Assembly (NCBI RefSeq): GCF_004912195.1
Contig: NZ_STGW01000002.1
Coordinates: forward strand, 102,049 to 166,048
DNA length: 64,000 nucleotides
Direction of reading: 5' to 3'
From: Nocardioides caeni
Lineage (GTDB): Bacteria; Actinomycetota; Actinomycetes; Propionibacteriales; Nocardioidaceae
This document shows, in pieces, positions 8,903-18,317 of this stretch (positions are counted from its first letter, which is position 1; each line of letters opens with the position of its first letter). The notes under the pieces are model-generated. The model made no database searches. It was not told the DNA's origin and was given only the letters and a program-made list of their open reading frames with translations. The position numbers were made by a program, and so were the translations under genes.

Positions 8903-9616
8903 TCAGCCCGCGCTGACCCGCGTGCCGATCCTCTCACCCTGCACGACACGCAGGATGTTGCCCTCGGGCTCCATGCCGAACACGATCATCGGCAGCTTGT
9001 TCTCACCACACAGCGCGAACGCCGTCTGGTCCATGATCCGCAGACCCTCGCCGATCGCCTGGTCATAGGTCAGCTCGTCGTACTTGGTGGCGGTGGGGTC
9101 GAGGTGCGGGTCGGCGCTGTAGACGCCGTCGACGCCGCTCTTGGCCACCAGCACCACGTCGCACCGGCTCTCCAGCGCCCGCTGGACCGCGACGGTGTCG
9201 GTGGAGAAGTAGGGCATGCCCATGCCGGCGCCGAAGATCACGACGCGGCCCTTCTCCATGTGCCGGATCGCGCGCCGCGGGATGTAGGGCTCGGCGACCT
9301 GCCCCATCGTGATCGCGGTCTGCACGCGGGTGTCGACCCCCTGCTTCTCCAGGAAGTCCTGGAGGGCGAGGCAGTTCATGACGATGCCGAGCATGCCCAT
9401 GTAGTCGGCCCGGACCCGGTCCATGCCGCGCTGCTGGAGCTCGGCGCCACGGAAGAAGTTGCCGCCGCCGGTGACGATCGCGATCTGGACGCCGGCGTCG
9501 ACGACGGCCTTGATCTCCCGGGCGATCGCCTGCACGACGTCCGGGTCGACACCGACCTTGCCACCGCCGAAAACCTCGCCGGAGAGCTTCAGGAGGACTC
9601 GCTTGTAGCCGGCCAC
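8903..9616 (-). CDS. pyrH: UMP kinase
   Basis: Bacterial-type UMP kinase (amino-acid-kinase fold) producing UDP, normally hexameric and controlled by GTP and UTP. The 237-residue protein begins [14 protein letters not shown] (phosphate-binding KLSGE). It has [25 protein letters not shown], and ILVA-type motifs including [17 protein letters not shown]. It starts at GTG behind GGAAGGA. About 95 bp separates it from the upstream gene, and a hairpin ends that unit, so pyrH-frr-cdsA probably has its own promoter here. Confidence 0.97.
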   Translation of the reverse strand: MAGYKRVLLKLSGEVFGGGKVGVDPDVVQAIAREIKAVVDAGVQIAIVTGGGNFFRGAELQQRGMDRVRADYMGMLGIVMNCLALQDFLEKQGVDTRVQTAITMGQVAEPYIPRRAIRHMEKGRVVIFGAGMGMPYFSTDTVAVQRALESRCDVVLVAKSGVDGVYSADPHLDPTATKYDELTYDQAIGEGLRIMDQTAFALCGENKLPMIVFGMEPEGNILRVVQGERIGTRVSAG

Positions 9617-9701
9617 CGGGGTCCTTCCATGTCGTTGTCGGGGAGCGCAGCCGAGGTTACCGTGACGCGCCGTCGACCGCGAAGCGGCCCGCGCGCGCAG
9701 T

Positions 9702-9722
9702 CCGCAGGGCTCAGCCCTGCGG
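9702..9722 (-). terminator. Hairpin closing the SPFH / zinc-ribbon unit
   Basis: A perfect 9-bp stem (ccgcagggc with gccctgcgg) whose 3-base loop contains the stop codon of the small membrane gene. There is no clear T-tract. It separates the SPFH module from pyrH. Confidence 0.45.
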
Positions 9723-10010
9723 CGGGCCCTGGATCCGCTGCACTCGGTGACGGTGGTTGCCGCTGTTGTCGCCGTCGATGTCGGAGTCGCGGGTCCGGGA
9801 GATGTGGTCGACCTTTTCCTCGCCGCCCTGCACCGGCTGCGCCTCGATGAGCGTGTCCCGCTCGTACTCGTGCGACTTGTCGGTGTTGCGGTAGTAGCGA
9901 TAGAAGGCCCAGTACGTCGCCACTCCCCCCGCCGGTCCGGCGGCCAGCAGCCAGATGGGTGAGTCGTCGCCGGCCATCGCCACGACCTGGCCGATCAGAT
10001 CGATGCTCAT
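9711..10010 (-). CDS. Small membrane-anchored protein of the SPFH module
   Basis: A 99-residue product starting at ATG 10010 behind GGGGGACGGGAG. The longer open frame upstream runs into the preceding gene and is rejected. The N-terminal half is hydrophobic ([20 protein letters not shown]), enough for one membrane span. The C-terminal half is highly charged and hydrophilic ([13 protein letters not shown], then repeated Asp/Arg/His), so a short anchor with a cytoplasmic tail is likely. It is the last gene of a tight unit after the zinc-ribbon gene (13 bp gap). I do not recognise the family; function is inferred only from context. Confidence 0.65.
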   Translation of the reverse strand: MSIDLIGQVVAMAGDDSPIWLLAAGPAGGVATYWAFYRYYRNTDKSHEYERDTLIEAQPVQGGEEKVDHISRTRDSDIDGDNSGNHRHRVQRIQGPPQG

Positions 10011-10023
10011 CTCCCGTCCCCCT

Positions 10024-11316
10024 TCACGCCGTCGCCACCAGGATCGCGCCGGCAATGCCCTCGAGGAAGGTGCCGACCGTGAACGCCGCCAGCAGCAGCT
10101 TGGGCTGGGAGACCGGGATGCTCCCCATCGTCTCGCCGGTGCGTGCGTTGACCGCGATGTAGTGCAGGAGACCGTTGCTCTCCTGCTGGTAGGAGTAGAG
10201 CCACACCGGGAGATACATCGCCACCCAGCGCGAGCCGCCGACGTCGATCTGCTCCTGCTCCCAGCGCACGCCCCGGTCGAACCGACCGAGCGATCCGCGG
10301 ACCTCCGAGCGGCCGATCGAGAGCAGCTGGTCCTCGAGCTTCGGCTTCAACGCCTCGACGTTGAGGTTGCGCTTCTCGCTGGAGAAGCCCACCAGATAGC
10401 TGGAGTTCCACTTGACGGCGTTCTTCGTGTCGAACGGCAGGATCGAGTTGATGATGTTGTTCGTGTTCTCAGGTCCGACCTGGGACCGCTCCGACGAGCT
10501 CTCCATCGTCAGGTCGTCGACGGTGAACGCGACCTGCCGGGCGAGCTGGTAGACGTCGGCTGCGTAGTAGGTGGTCGTCCGCTTGTTGTCGCCGCTTCCG
10601 GTCGTCTCGGTCCATCGCCTGGTCTGCACCTCCCCCTTGCCCCAGTACTGCGACTCCGCGCGGGCGTCGATCACGAGGTAGGGCAGGTAGACCCCGAGCA
10701 CGTTCTCCGGGACGAACTCCTTCTTGAACCGGCGGTGGGCGAACAGTCGCCGCTTGGAGGCGAACTCACGGATCTTCGCGGTCGCCTCGTCCTTGGTCAG
10801 CTTGAAGGGCAGCACCGCGTCGGGCACGGCGCCATTGGGGATCTGCTGGTTGACGTTGAGCGTGTGGCGGCACCAGTGGCAGCGCGCGTTGAGGGCGTGG
10901 GCCGTGTCGACCACGACCTCCGCACCGCACGACTCGCACTTGAACGTCAGCGTGTCCGCGGCGTCGGCGGCGATGTCACCGGCCCCCGTCGCCACGACCG
11001 TGCCGTCGAGCTCGTCGATGCCCTCGCCGAGGCCGAACTCCTCCTCGACCCGCGCCTCCTGCCACTCGTGACGGCAGAAGAGGCAGACCAGCTGGCCTGT
11101 CGAGCCACGGAGCTGCATGTCGGTCGAGCCACACTTCGGACAACGGTTGAGTCCGTCCCTGAGGGACTCGTTGACCGTGTCGATGCTCGGTCCCGGCTCA
11201 GGCTCCGCCCGGGCGGCCGCCAGCTCCTCCTCCAGCGACAGCGGCGGGCCGTCGAACGTCGGCTGCTGTGGCTCGGCTGCTTCCGGTGCCTCCGGTGCCT
11301 CCGGTGTCTCGGCCAT
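10024..11316 (-). CDS. Double zinc-ribbon (TFIIB-type) membrane-associated protein
   Basis: A 430-residue protein. After a Pro/Ala/Glu-rich start come two Cys4 ribbons. The first has CPKCGSTD (about residues 59-62) paired with CLFCRHEW. The second has CESCGAEV paired with CHWCRHTL (about 130-155). A conserved middle follows (KRRLFAHRRFKKEFVPENVL, then GVYLPYLVIDA). The C terminus has the hydrophobic WVAMYLPVWLYSY and LLLAAFTVGTFLEGIAGAIL, probably membrane-associating. The start ATG overlaps the stop of the SPFH gene by one base, so the two are coupled. The pair resembles YdjG/YdjI-like partners that in Bacillus subtilis work with PspA at the membrane; that link is inference from memory of domain content. 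Confidence 0.75.
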   Translation of the reverse strand: MAETPEAPEAPEAAEPQQPTFDGPPLSLEEELAAARAEPEPGPSIDTVNESLRDGLNRCPKCGSTDMQLRGSTGQLVCLFCRHEWQEARVEEEFGLGEGIDELDGTVVATGAGDIAADAADTLTFKCESCGAEVVVDTAHALNARCHWCRHTLNVNQQIPNGAVPDAVLPFKLTKDEATAKIREFASKRRLFAHRRFKKEFVPENVLGVYLPYLVIDARAESQYWGKGEVQTRRWTETTGSGDNKRTTTYYAADVYQLARQVAFTVDDLTMESSSERSQVGPENTNNIINSILPFDTKNAVKWNSSYLVGFSSEKRNLNVEALKPKLEDQLLSIGRSEVRGSLGRFDRGVRWEQEQIDVGGSRWVAMYLPVWLYSYQQESNGLLHYIAVNARTGETMGSIPVSQPKLLLAAFTVGTFLEGIAGAILVATA

Positions 11317-12545
11317 CAGAGACCGAGCGCCTTCGCCTTTGCCGCGTCGTAGTCCTCCTGGGTGATGAGGCCGGCGTCGAGCATGTCCTTGGCGCGCTTG
11401 AGGACAGCCATCGGGTCCTCCGCGGCAGGCTCGGCAGCCGCCGGGGCCGCCGGGGCCGCCGGGGCCGCGGGCGCTGCGGGCGGCGCGGTCTGTGCCGGCG
11501 TCGCCGGGGCGCCGGCCGGCGGGACCGGCTGCTGGAGCCCACCCACGCCGAGGCCACCCACGCCCATGCCCATGCCGATCAGCCCGCCCGGACCGGCGTT
11601 CTCGCCGGCGCTCTCGATGCCCGCGGCCACCGAGGCCTGGAGGTTCGAGTTGCCGCGCGAGCCGGAGAGGGCGTCGGCGCGCTGGACGTTCTTGAGCAGC
11701 TCGCGCGTCGTGGCGTCGTACTCGATGGAGATGATGGCGGTCTTGACGATCTCGAGGCCGCGATCGGTCTTCCACTGGTAGTTCTGCTCGACGGCGGCGG
11801 ACAGCGACTGGGCGAACCCGATCGAGTCCTGTTGCAGGCGGGCGATCCGGTTCCCCTTGGCGGGGTCGTTGGTGTACATGGAGAACGCCGGCGCCAGCGA
11901 GCCGACGACCTCGTTGAAGAGCTGCTCGCCCGCGGGGTTGTCGATGTCGGTGAAGTCGAACACGCCGCCCCCGCCGATGACGCTGGCCGGGAGGAAGTTG
12001 CGGATGAAGGTCAGCGGGTCGGTGATCTTCAGGGTGTAGGTCCCGCGCGTGATCGCGCCGACCTGGGTGTTGAGGAAGGCGTCGTCCCAGTAGATTTCCG
12101 ACTGGGTGCCGAACTTGTTGTTGGGCAGCTCCTTGAGCGTCACGAACACAGCGGACTGCTGGGTCGAGGGACGGCCGCCGAACTTGAACCGCTCCCAGCT
12201 CTGCTTGATCACGGAGTCGACCAGGCCGCCGCCGGAGAACACCGACTGCGACGCGGGCTCCTCGGAGTTCCAGATGTAGGCGCCCGGCTCGGCGGCGAAG
12301 CCGGTGAAGGCGCCGTCCTCGAGAAGCACGAGGCCGTAGCCCTCGGGAACGACGAACTTGGAGCCGTTGGTGATGACGCCCCGGGAGCCGTCGGTGTTGC
12401 TGCCCCGGCCGGCGTTCTGCCCCTTGGCCACGGCGGGGAAGACCGCCGCGGTGGACGGGAGGCCATCGGGGACGCCGTAGAAGTCGAGCCACTGGTCACC
12501 GAGCGTGCCGCCGACCGCGCCGATCGCAGCCTGAATGAGTCCCAC
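11316..12545 (-). CDS. SPFH-domain protein with C-terminal SHOCT domain
   Basis: 409 residues starting at GTG. An N-terminal SPFH (stomatin/prohibitin/flotillin-like) region covers roughly residues 45-270 (VPEGYGLVLLEDG, then YTLKITDPLTFIRNF). A Gly-rich stretch (LIGMGMGVGGLGVGGL) comes next, then a Pro/Ala low-complexity linker. The protein ends with a SHOCT-like tail, DPMAVLKRAKDMLDAGLITQ plus EDYDAAKAKALGL. This matches the COG4260 (YdjI / 'virion core protein-like') group rather than classical stomatin. SPFH proteins oligomerise on membranes as scaffolds. It is first gene of the three-gene unit, with about 170 bp upstream of it that includes the tsf terminator. Confidence 0.82.
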   Translation of the reverse strand: MGLIQAAIGAVGGTLGDQWLDFYGVPDGLPSTAAVFPAVAKGQNAGRGSNTDGSRGVITNGSKFVVPEGYGLVLLEDGAFTGFAAEPGAYIWNSEEPASQSVFSGGGLVDSVIKQSWERFKFGGRPSTQQSAVFVTLKELPNNKFGTQSEIYWDDAFLNTQVGAITRGTYTLKITDPLTFIRNFLPASVIGGGGVFDFTDIDNPAGEQLFNEVVGSLAPAFSMYTNDPAKGNRIARLQQDSIGFAQSLSAAVEQNYQWKTDRGLEIVKTAIISIEYDATTRELLKNVQRADALSGSRGNSNLQASVAAGIESAGENAGPGGLIGMGMGVGGLGVGGLQQPVPPAGAPATPAQTAPPAAPAAPAAPAAPAAAEPAAEDPMAVLKRAKDMLDAGLITQEDYDAAKAKALGL

Positions 12546-12672
12546 CTGACGTCTCCTTCACGATTCGAAGCGCTTCCGCACGGGCGCGGAAGCAGTCCCC
12601 GGGCCTTCGTGCCCCAGCGAGGCCGCGACAAACCTACACCGGCCCGGACCGTCGTACTGGCGAAAAATCGCC

Positions 12673-12703
12673 ACGGCCGGCACCACATCGTGGTGCCGGC
12701 CGT
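12673..12703 (-). terminator. Rho-independent terminator of rpsB-tsf
   Basis: A stem of 13-14 bp (acggccggcacca with tggtgccggccgt) around a 3-5 base loop. On the minus strand it is followed by GGCGATTTTTCG, with a run of five T. It lies 15 bp past the tsf stop. This is one of the clearest intrinsic terminators in the window. Confidence 0.88.
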
Positions 12704-12717
12704 CGGAGTGCTTCAGG

Positions 12718-13527
12718 TCAGGCGCCGACCTCGAAGCGGGCGAACCGCTTAACGGTGGTGTCGGCGGCGTCGAGGACCTGCTTGACGGACTTCTTGGCCT
12801 CGAAGACCGACTCCTGGTCGAGCAGGACGATCTCCTTGAAGAAGGCGTTGATCCGGCCTTCGACGATCTTGGAGACGGCAGCCTCGGGCTTGCCCTCCTC
12901 GAGCGTCTTCTTGGTCAGGACGTCCTTCTCGGCCGCGACGATGTCGGCGGGGACCTCGTCGCTGGTCAGGTACTGCGCCTTGAGGGCAGCGGCCTGCTGA
13001 GCAGCCTGCTTCGCGGCGGCCTCGTCACCGTCGAACTCGACGAGCACACCGAGCGTGGGCGGCAGGTCGGAGGCCTTCTTGTGCAGGTAGACCGTGGTCG
13101 CACCCTCGAAGTAGGCGACCTCGCCGAGCTCGATCTTCTCGCCGATCGTGCGGGCCAGCTCGTCGACGGTCTCGCCGACGGTCGTGTCACCGAGCGACGC
13201 GGCACGCAGGGACTCGATGTCCCCGGCCTTGCTGGCGTCCGCGGCGGCGGCGATCGCCTGGGCGGCGTTGATGAACGCCTCGTTCTTCGCCACGAAGTCC
13301 GTCTCGGCCTTGAGGCTGATCAGGGCGTTGCCGGAGGCAGCGACCAGACCGGCGGACGCCTCACGCTCGGCGGCGCGAGCGGCCGCCTTGGCGGCACCCT
13401 TGACGCGGAGCAGCTCGACGGCCTTGTCGAAGTCGCCGTCGGTCTCGTCGAGCGCCTTCTTGCAGTCCATCATCCCGGCGCTGGTGAGCTCGCGGAGCTT
13501 CTTCACGTCGGCGGCAGTGAATGCCAT
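12718..13527 (-). CDS. tsf: Elongation factor Ts
   Basis: The nucleotide-exchange factor for EF-Tu. The 269-residue protein starts MAFTAADVKKLRELTSAG and continues MMDCKKALDETDGDFDKA, the UBA-like ribosome/EF-Tu contact region. The core contains LKAETDFVAKNEAF, the usual EF-Ts signature. The length is normal for actinobacteria. It is downstream of rpsB (about 45 bp) in the classic rpsB-tsf operon and is followed by a strong terminator. Confidence 0.97.
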   Translation of the reverse strand: MAFTAADVKKLRELTSAGMMDCKKALDETDGDFDKAVELLRVKGAAKAAARAAEREASAGLVAASGNALISLKAETDFVAKNEAFINAAQAIAAAADASKAGDIESLRAASLGDTTVGETVDELARTIGEKIELGEVAYFEGATTVYLHKKASDLPPTLGVLVEFDGDEAAAKQAAQQAAALKAQYLTSDEVPADIVAAEKDVLTKKTLEEGKPEAAVSKIVEGRINAFFKEIVLLDQESVFEAKKSVKQVLDAADTTVKRFARFEVGA

Positions 13528-13572
13528 GGATCCTCCCTCGGATCAGGTCAGAAGTGAGTGGTGACGGGGTGC

Positions 13573-14481
<909 letters not shown>

Positions 14482-14781
14482 GATGGTGTTCTCCTGTTGT
14501 GTTTCAGTTGGGCCTGTCGTCTGCGCGCGACCCGACCCGCCGGAATCCGGCGGGACTGAGGATCGACGCCCACGGGCGATCGGAGCCGGAGAGCTCCGTC
14601 GTGGTCTGCGGACGAGCGAATTCCGGTCCAGGGCGGACCGGTGAGTCCAGCGTACGGCGTGGAGCACCGGGCGTGCCAATCGTGACCGTCGGGCGTCCAC
14701 AGGGGCCCGCGGTGCGTCCGCCGTCCCCAACGACGGCTCCTACCCGGGCCGCGTGCGCGCCCAGCGGACGACGATGGCCCG
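14482..14781. promoter_or_regulatory. 300-bp divergent region with hairpin-rich rpsB leader
   Basis: No gene is seen between rpsB (minus) and the M23 peptidase gene (plus). Three inverted repeats are visible. 14536-14554 is cccgccgg/ccggcggg around aat. 14581-14598 is cggagc/gctccg. 14623-14641 is ccggtcc/ggaccgg. They may fold in the rpsB mRNA leader, where autoregulation by S2 is known in enterobacteria, or may simply reflect high GC. I could not place promoters with confidence. Confidence 0.45.
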
Positions 14782-15318
14782 ATGAGGTTGCTGATCGCCG
14801 CACTCGCGCTCGCCGTCGGGGTCGATCCGACGGGAGTCTGGCCGCTGCTGCCGGCTCCGGAGGTCGTCCGCGCCTTCGACCCCCCGGCCGAACCCTGGGG
14901 GCCTGGTCACCGCGGCGTCGATCTCGATGGCCGGGTGGGACAGCCGGTGCGCTCCGCGCTGCCGGGTCGCGTCGTCTTCGTGGGTCGCATCGCTGGACGC
15001 GGTGTCGTGGTCGTCAGCCATGGCAGCACCCGGACGACGTACGAGCCGATCACCGCCCGGGTCGAGAAGGGCGACGTGGTGTCGGCCGGGACGACGATCG
15101 GCGCGCTGGACCTCGCCGGCTCGCACTGTCTGCCCCGGGCCTGTCTGCACTGGGGGTGGATCGAGGGTGACACCTACTTGGATCCCCTGCGACTGGTCGG
15201 TCTGCGCCCGATCCGCCTGCTGCCGCTGTGGCAGTCCGCGATCATCGGGCTGCCGAAGCCGCGGGTCACGCTCGCGGATGTGCTTGCTGGTAGGCCCGCC
15301 GCAGTCGGTCCGTGGTGA
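14782..15318 (+). CDS. M23-family (LytM-type) peptidase
   Basis: A 178-residue protein with a short hydrophobic N terminus (RLLIAALALAVGV) acting as signal peptide or anchor. The peptidase domain follows immediately. The zinc ligands expected for LytM/lysostaphin-type enzymes are present: GHRGVDLDG (HxxxD) and CLHWGWIEG, where HWG replaces the usual HxH. The HWG form is common in actinobacterial members. It is likely a cell-wall endopeptidase or a division/sporulation-type regulator outside the membrane. The gene overlaps convergent xerC by 53 bp at the 3' ends. Lack of the last canonical histidine leaves catalysis uncertain. Confidence 0.82.
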   Translation: MRLLIAALALAVGVDPTGVWPLLPAPEVVRAFDPPAEPWGPGHRGVDLDGRVGQPVRSALPGRVVFVGRIAGRGVVVVSHGSTRTTYEPITARVEKGDVVSAGTTIGALDLAGSHCLPRACLHWGWIEGDTYLDPLRLVGLRPIRLLPLWQSAIIGLPKPRVTLADVLAGRPAAVGPW

Positions 15319-16198
15319 CGTGGGTGTAGCGCTGGGTGGTGGCGAGTGAGGCGTGACCGAGCAGCTCCTGGACCGAGCGGAGGTCCGCGCCGCCCTCGAG
15401 CAGGTGCGTGGCTGCCGTGTGCCGGAGGCCGTGCGGGCCGAGGTCGGGGGCACCCGGCACCTCGGCGAGGCGGCGGTGGACCACCGTCCGGACGGCCCGC
15501 TGGTCGATGCGGGCGCCGCGAGCGCCCAGGAAGAGGGCCGGTCCCGACCCGGGACGCGCCAGCCCCGGCCGACCGTCGGTGAGCCAGCGGTCGACGGCGC
15601 GCGCCGCCGGTCGGCCGAACGGGACGGTGCGCTCCTTGCGGCCCTTGCCGAAGACGCGCACCACGTCGCGATCGCGGTCGAGGTCGTCGACGTCCAGCCC
15701 GCACAGTTCGCCCACGCGCATGCCCGTGGCATAGAGCAGCTCGAGCAGCGCGACGTCGCGGACACCGACCGGAGTGCCGTCGTCGGCGCGGGCGGCGGAT
15801 GCGGCGATCAGCTCCCGCGCCTCATCGACGCGCAGCACGTCGGGCAGGGTGCGGTGTGGCTTCGGCGATCCGAGCGCCACCCCGGCATCCTCCGCCGCCC
15901 GGCCAGTCCTCGCCAGCCAGGCGGTGAAGACCCGAGCAGCGGTGGCTCGTCGGGCGAGCGTCGTGCGCGAGAGCCCCATGGACTGCTGGCGAGCCAGCCA
16001 GCTGCGCAGCCCGCGCAGATCGAGGGCCGCAGGATCGTGCAGCCCGAGTCGGCCCGCGTGGTCGAGGAGGTCGGCGATGTCGCCCAGATAGGCACGCACG
16101 GTGTGCGGCGCGAGGTCGCGCTCGGCGACCAGGTGCCGCTCGTAGTCGGCCAGCGTCCGGGCATGCGCCTCGGACAGATGGGCCGGCTCCTCGCTCAC
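15266..16198 (-). CDS. xerC: Tyrosine recombinase XerC
   Basis: A 310-residue site-specific recombinase. The N-terminal SAM-like core-binding domain (about 10-100) is followed by the catalytic domain. All catalytic residues are visible: R in ATGMRVGELC, K in GKGRKERTV, H and R in HGLRHTAATHL, the second H in LGHASLATTQ, and the nucleophile Y in RYTHV. Chromosome-dimer resolution at dif with XerD is the expected role. The start is taken as GTG 16198; the open frame upstream runs into the next gene and lacks family-like sequence. It lies near dprA as in many actinobacteria, with a collagen-like gene inserted between. Confidence 0.92.
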   Translation of the reverse strand: MSEEPAHLSEAHARTLADYERHLVAERDLAPHTVRAYLGDIADLLDHAGRLGLHDPAALDLRGLRSWLARQQSMGLSRTTLARRATAARVFTAWLARTGRAAEDAGVALGSPKPHRTLPDVLRVDEARELIAASAARADDGTPVGVRDVALLELLYATGMRVGELCGLDVDDLDRDRDVVRVFGKGRKERTVPFGRPAARAVDRWLTDGRPGLARPGSGPALFLGARGARIDQRAVRTVVHRRLAEVPGAPDLGPHGLRHTAATHLLEGGADLRSVQELLGHASLATTQRYTHVTTDRLRRAYQQAHPRA

Positions 16199-16223
16199 CT
16201 CTCGATCGTACGGGCGGAGTGGC

Positions 16224-17090
16224 TCAGGACGTCGGAGCGCACACCGCATAGACCGTGACGGCGGCACCGGCGTTGTTGCTCCAGTACCAGGACGTCCACG
16301 CCTGCGGAGCGGTCGTGTCCGGCGCTCCTGACGCGTCGCTCGGGTAGGAGTCGTACCACCACACCTGGGAGCCGACCTGGTGGGCGCCGTACTGGCCTCC
16401 TCCGATGGCGATCTCGCCGACCTGGCAGTTGGCCGTGACACGCGTTCCCTCCGGATCGGGCGTCACGCCCGAGGCCTGGGCCGTGCGGTAGGTGATCCCG
16501 GAAAAGCTCCCCGCCGGACCGGCTGGGCCCTGCGGACCCGCATCGCCCGCAGGCCCCTGCACTCCTGGCGGACCCGGGACACCCTGGGGGCCGGTGTCGC
16601 CCTGGGGACCGACGTCGCCGTCGGCACCGTTCTGGCCGGCGGCACCGTTCTGGCCATCGGCACCGTTCTGGCCATCGGCACCGTTCTCGCCGTTGATGCC
16701 ATCGACACCGTTCTCACCGTTCACACCATCGACGCCCATCAGCCCGTCCAGCCCGTCCAGCCCGTCCACACCGTCAAGGCCGGCAGGACCGCGCAGGCCC
16801 TGAGGACCGCGCTCTCCGTCCTGCCCCCGCACCCGCCAGGCGATCCAGCTCTCGCCCGACCGGCACTTGCGCTCGCCGTCCTTGCTCGCCCACTCCTCGG
16901 CCGTGACCAGGCGCATGACCTTGGTCTTGTTGTTGACGCACGCGACGTACTTGTCGTCGACGGTGGCGCGGGCGACGCTCGTGGAGCGCGCGGTCGACGG
17001 GCCGATGATCCCGACGAGCAGGACGGCTGCCACGGCGAGGACTGCGGCGCGCGGGCTCAGGCGGTTCAGGGGACGAGGGGGTCGAGGCAT
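16224..17090 (-). CDS. Secreted or anchored collagen-like (Gly-X-Y) protein
   Basis: 288 residues. A basic N terminus and hydrophobic segment (AAVLAVAAVLLVGIIG) make a signal peptide or anchor ending near residue 35. A small domain with two Cys (about 45-85) follows, then about 35 uninterrupted Gly-X-Y triplets (residues 89-194). The triplets are Asp/Asn-rich first and Pro-rich at the end. A C-terminal globular region rich in Trp and Tyr (QVWWYDSYPSDASG, then WTSWYWSNN) with two Cys completes it. This resembles bacterial collagen-like proteins with a terminal trimerisation domain. At DNA level an 18-bp unit repeats four times at 16623-16694, which could change copy number. It sits between xerC and dprA. 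Confidence 0.85.
   Translation of the reverse strand: MPRPPRPLNRLSPRAAVLAVAAVLLVGIIGPSTARSTSVARATVDDKYVACVNNKTKVMRLVTAEEWASKDGERKCRSGESWIAWRVRGQDGERGPQGLRGPAGLDGVDGLDGLDGLMGVDGVNGENGVDGINGENGADGQNGADGQNGAAGQNGADGDVGPQGDTGPQGVPGPPGVQGPAGDAGPQGPAGPAGSFSGITYRTAQASGVTPDPEGTRVTANCQVGEIAIGGGQYGAHQVGSQVWWYDSYPSDASGAPDTTAPQAWTSWYWSNNAGAAVTVYAVCAPTS
16623..16694 (-). repeat. Four tandem 18-bp units within the collagen-like gene
   Basis: Units at 16623, 16641, 16659 and 16677 share ggcaccgttct; the second and third are identical over 18 bp. Each encodes two Gly-X-Y triplets, so gain or loss of units would keep frame. Confidence 0.85.
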
Positions 17091-17174
17091 CCTGTGATGC
17101 TAGGTGTCGCTCGGCCAGCCGGTGGTCGGGTCGGCCATGATCGGGACGGCGTCCCGGCAGAGTCGGCCGATCGG

Positions 17175-18317
17175 TCATCCGGCCACGTCTCCCACCAGGC
17201 GCCAGCCACCACCGACCGGCTCCACGAGCCGATGGGTCGAGAGGCGACCGAGCTCGACGTGCGCGACCTCGGCCGCCACCCCCGCCACCCGCGCGATCGA
17301 CGAGACGGACGCTGCGGTCTCCACCGGGACGGCGTCGAGGACCTGACGCGTTCGAACCGCCAGACCGTCCCTCACCGAGACTGGAGCACGGACCTCGGCG
17401 ACGACGTCCTCCCCGCTCTGCCCCACCAGCTCGAGGACATCGGCACCACTCGTGACGAGCGTGGCAGCTCCGGAACGGATGAGCTGGTGCACGCCCTCCG
17501 AGGCGACGCTGGTGAGAGGCCCGGGGATGCCCATCACCACCCGGTGCAGACGATCGGCCCACGTCGTGGTGTTGAGCGCCCCGCTGCGGATCGCCGCCTC
17601 CACGACCACCGTGCCCCGCGTCAGCGCAGCGATCAGCCGGTTGCGCGCGAGGAAGCGGATGCGGAAGGGCGCGGCGCCGGGCGGCGCCTCGGAGACCACC
17701 ACATGGTGCTCCGCGAGGTGGCGCAGCATCTCGCGATGGGCCTCCGGGTAGACCCGGTCGACCCCGCAGGCCAGGACCGCGACCGTCTGGCCGCCCGCGC
17801 TCACCGCACCGCGGTGGGCCGCGTAGTCGATGCCGAAGGCACCGCCCGAGACCACGGGGCGCCCCGCCGCCGCCACCACGGCGGCGAGCTCGGACGAGAT
17901 CTGGTCGCCGTAGCTGGTCGACGAGCGGGAGCCGACGACGGCGACCGCCCCAGCGAGCCCGTCGAGCCGGACGGGCCCGCGCACCCACAGTCCGACCGGG
18001 ACCGCGCCACGCTCGTGGAGCGATCCTGCGCCCGCGAGGTCGTCGAGCTGGCACGGCCACTCGGCGTCGCCTGGCACCACGAAGCGGATGCCTCGCGCCT
18101 CGGCTCGGGCCAGCTCACGCTCGGGCTCGACCTCGGCCAGTCGGCCCGCGGCGGCGGCGAACTGCGACCGGAGGTCCGGATGCTCGCGCAGCACCTCGAG
18201 GAAGCGGATCCCCCCGATCTCCTGGGTCAGCGCGAGCGACCGGACGTCGCCGGGCTCGGCGACCATGCTGATCGTCGCTCGAGCGAGCCGCTCCTCGTGG
18301 CTCGGCGGGGTCCTCAT
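17175..18317 (-). CDS. dprA: DNA-processing protein DprA
   Basis: A 380-residue protein that in transformable bacteria loads RecA on incoming single-stranded DNA. The Rossmann-like core shows VVGSRSSTSYGDQISSELA, GRPVVSGGAFGIDYAAHRGA and VAVLACGVDRVYP, then PPGAAPFRIRFLARNRLIAA, all diagnostic. A winged-helix-like C terminus (about 315-380) follows. The start ATG overlaps the comM stop by 4 bp (ATGA). DprA is widespread also in bacteria not known to be competent, so it does not prove natural transformation. Confidence 0.95.
   Translation of the reverse strand: MRTPPSHEERLARATISMVAEPGDVRSLALTQEIGGIRFLEVLREHPDLRSQFAAAAGRLAEVEPERELARAEARGIRFVVPGDAEWPCQLDDLAGAGSLHERGAVPVGLWVRGPVRLDGLAGAVAVVGSRSSTSYGDQISSELAAVVAAAGRPVVSGGAFGIDYAAHRGAVSAGGQTVAVLACGVDRVYPEAHREMLRHLAEHHVVVSEAPPGAAPFRIRFLARNRLIAALTRGTVVVEAAIRSGALNTTTWADRLHRVVMGIPGPLTSVASEGVHQLIRSGAATLVTSGADVLELVGQSGEDVVAEVRAPVSVRDGLAVRTRQVLDAVPVETAASVSSIARVAGVAAEVAHVELGRLSTHRLVEPVGGGWRLVGDVAG

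Noticed and set aside
16623..16694. Regular 18-bp repeats suggestive of a CRISPR array
   Set aside because: They are contiguous, without spacers, in frame, and encode Gly-X-Y triplets inside the collagen-like protein.
17142..17156. A 6-bp hairpin (cgggac/gtcccg) between dprA and the collagen-like gene
   Set aside because: Too short and without a T-run to call a terminator in DNA of this GC content.
17341..17360. gttcgaaccgcc resembling a tRNA T-loop
   Set aside because: It lies inside dprA and no acceptor stem, anticodon arm or CCA fits around it.
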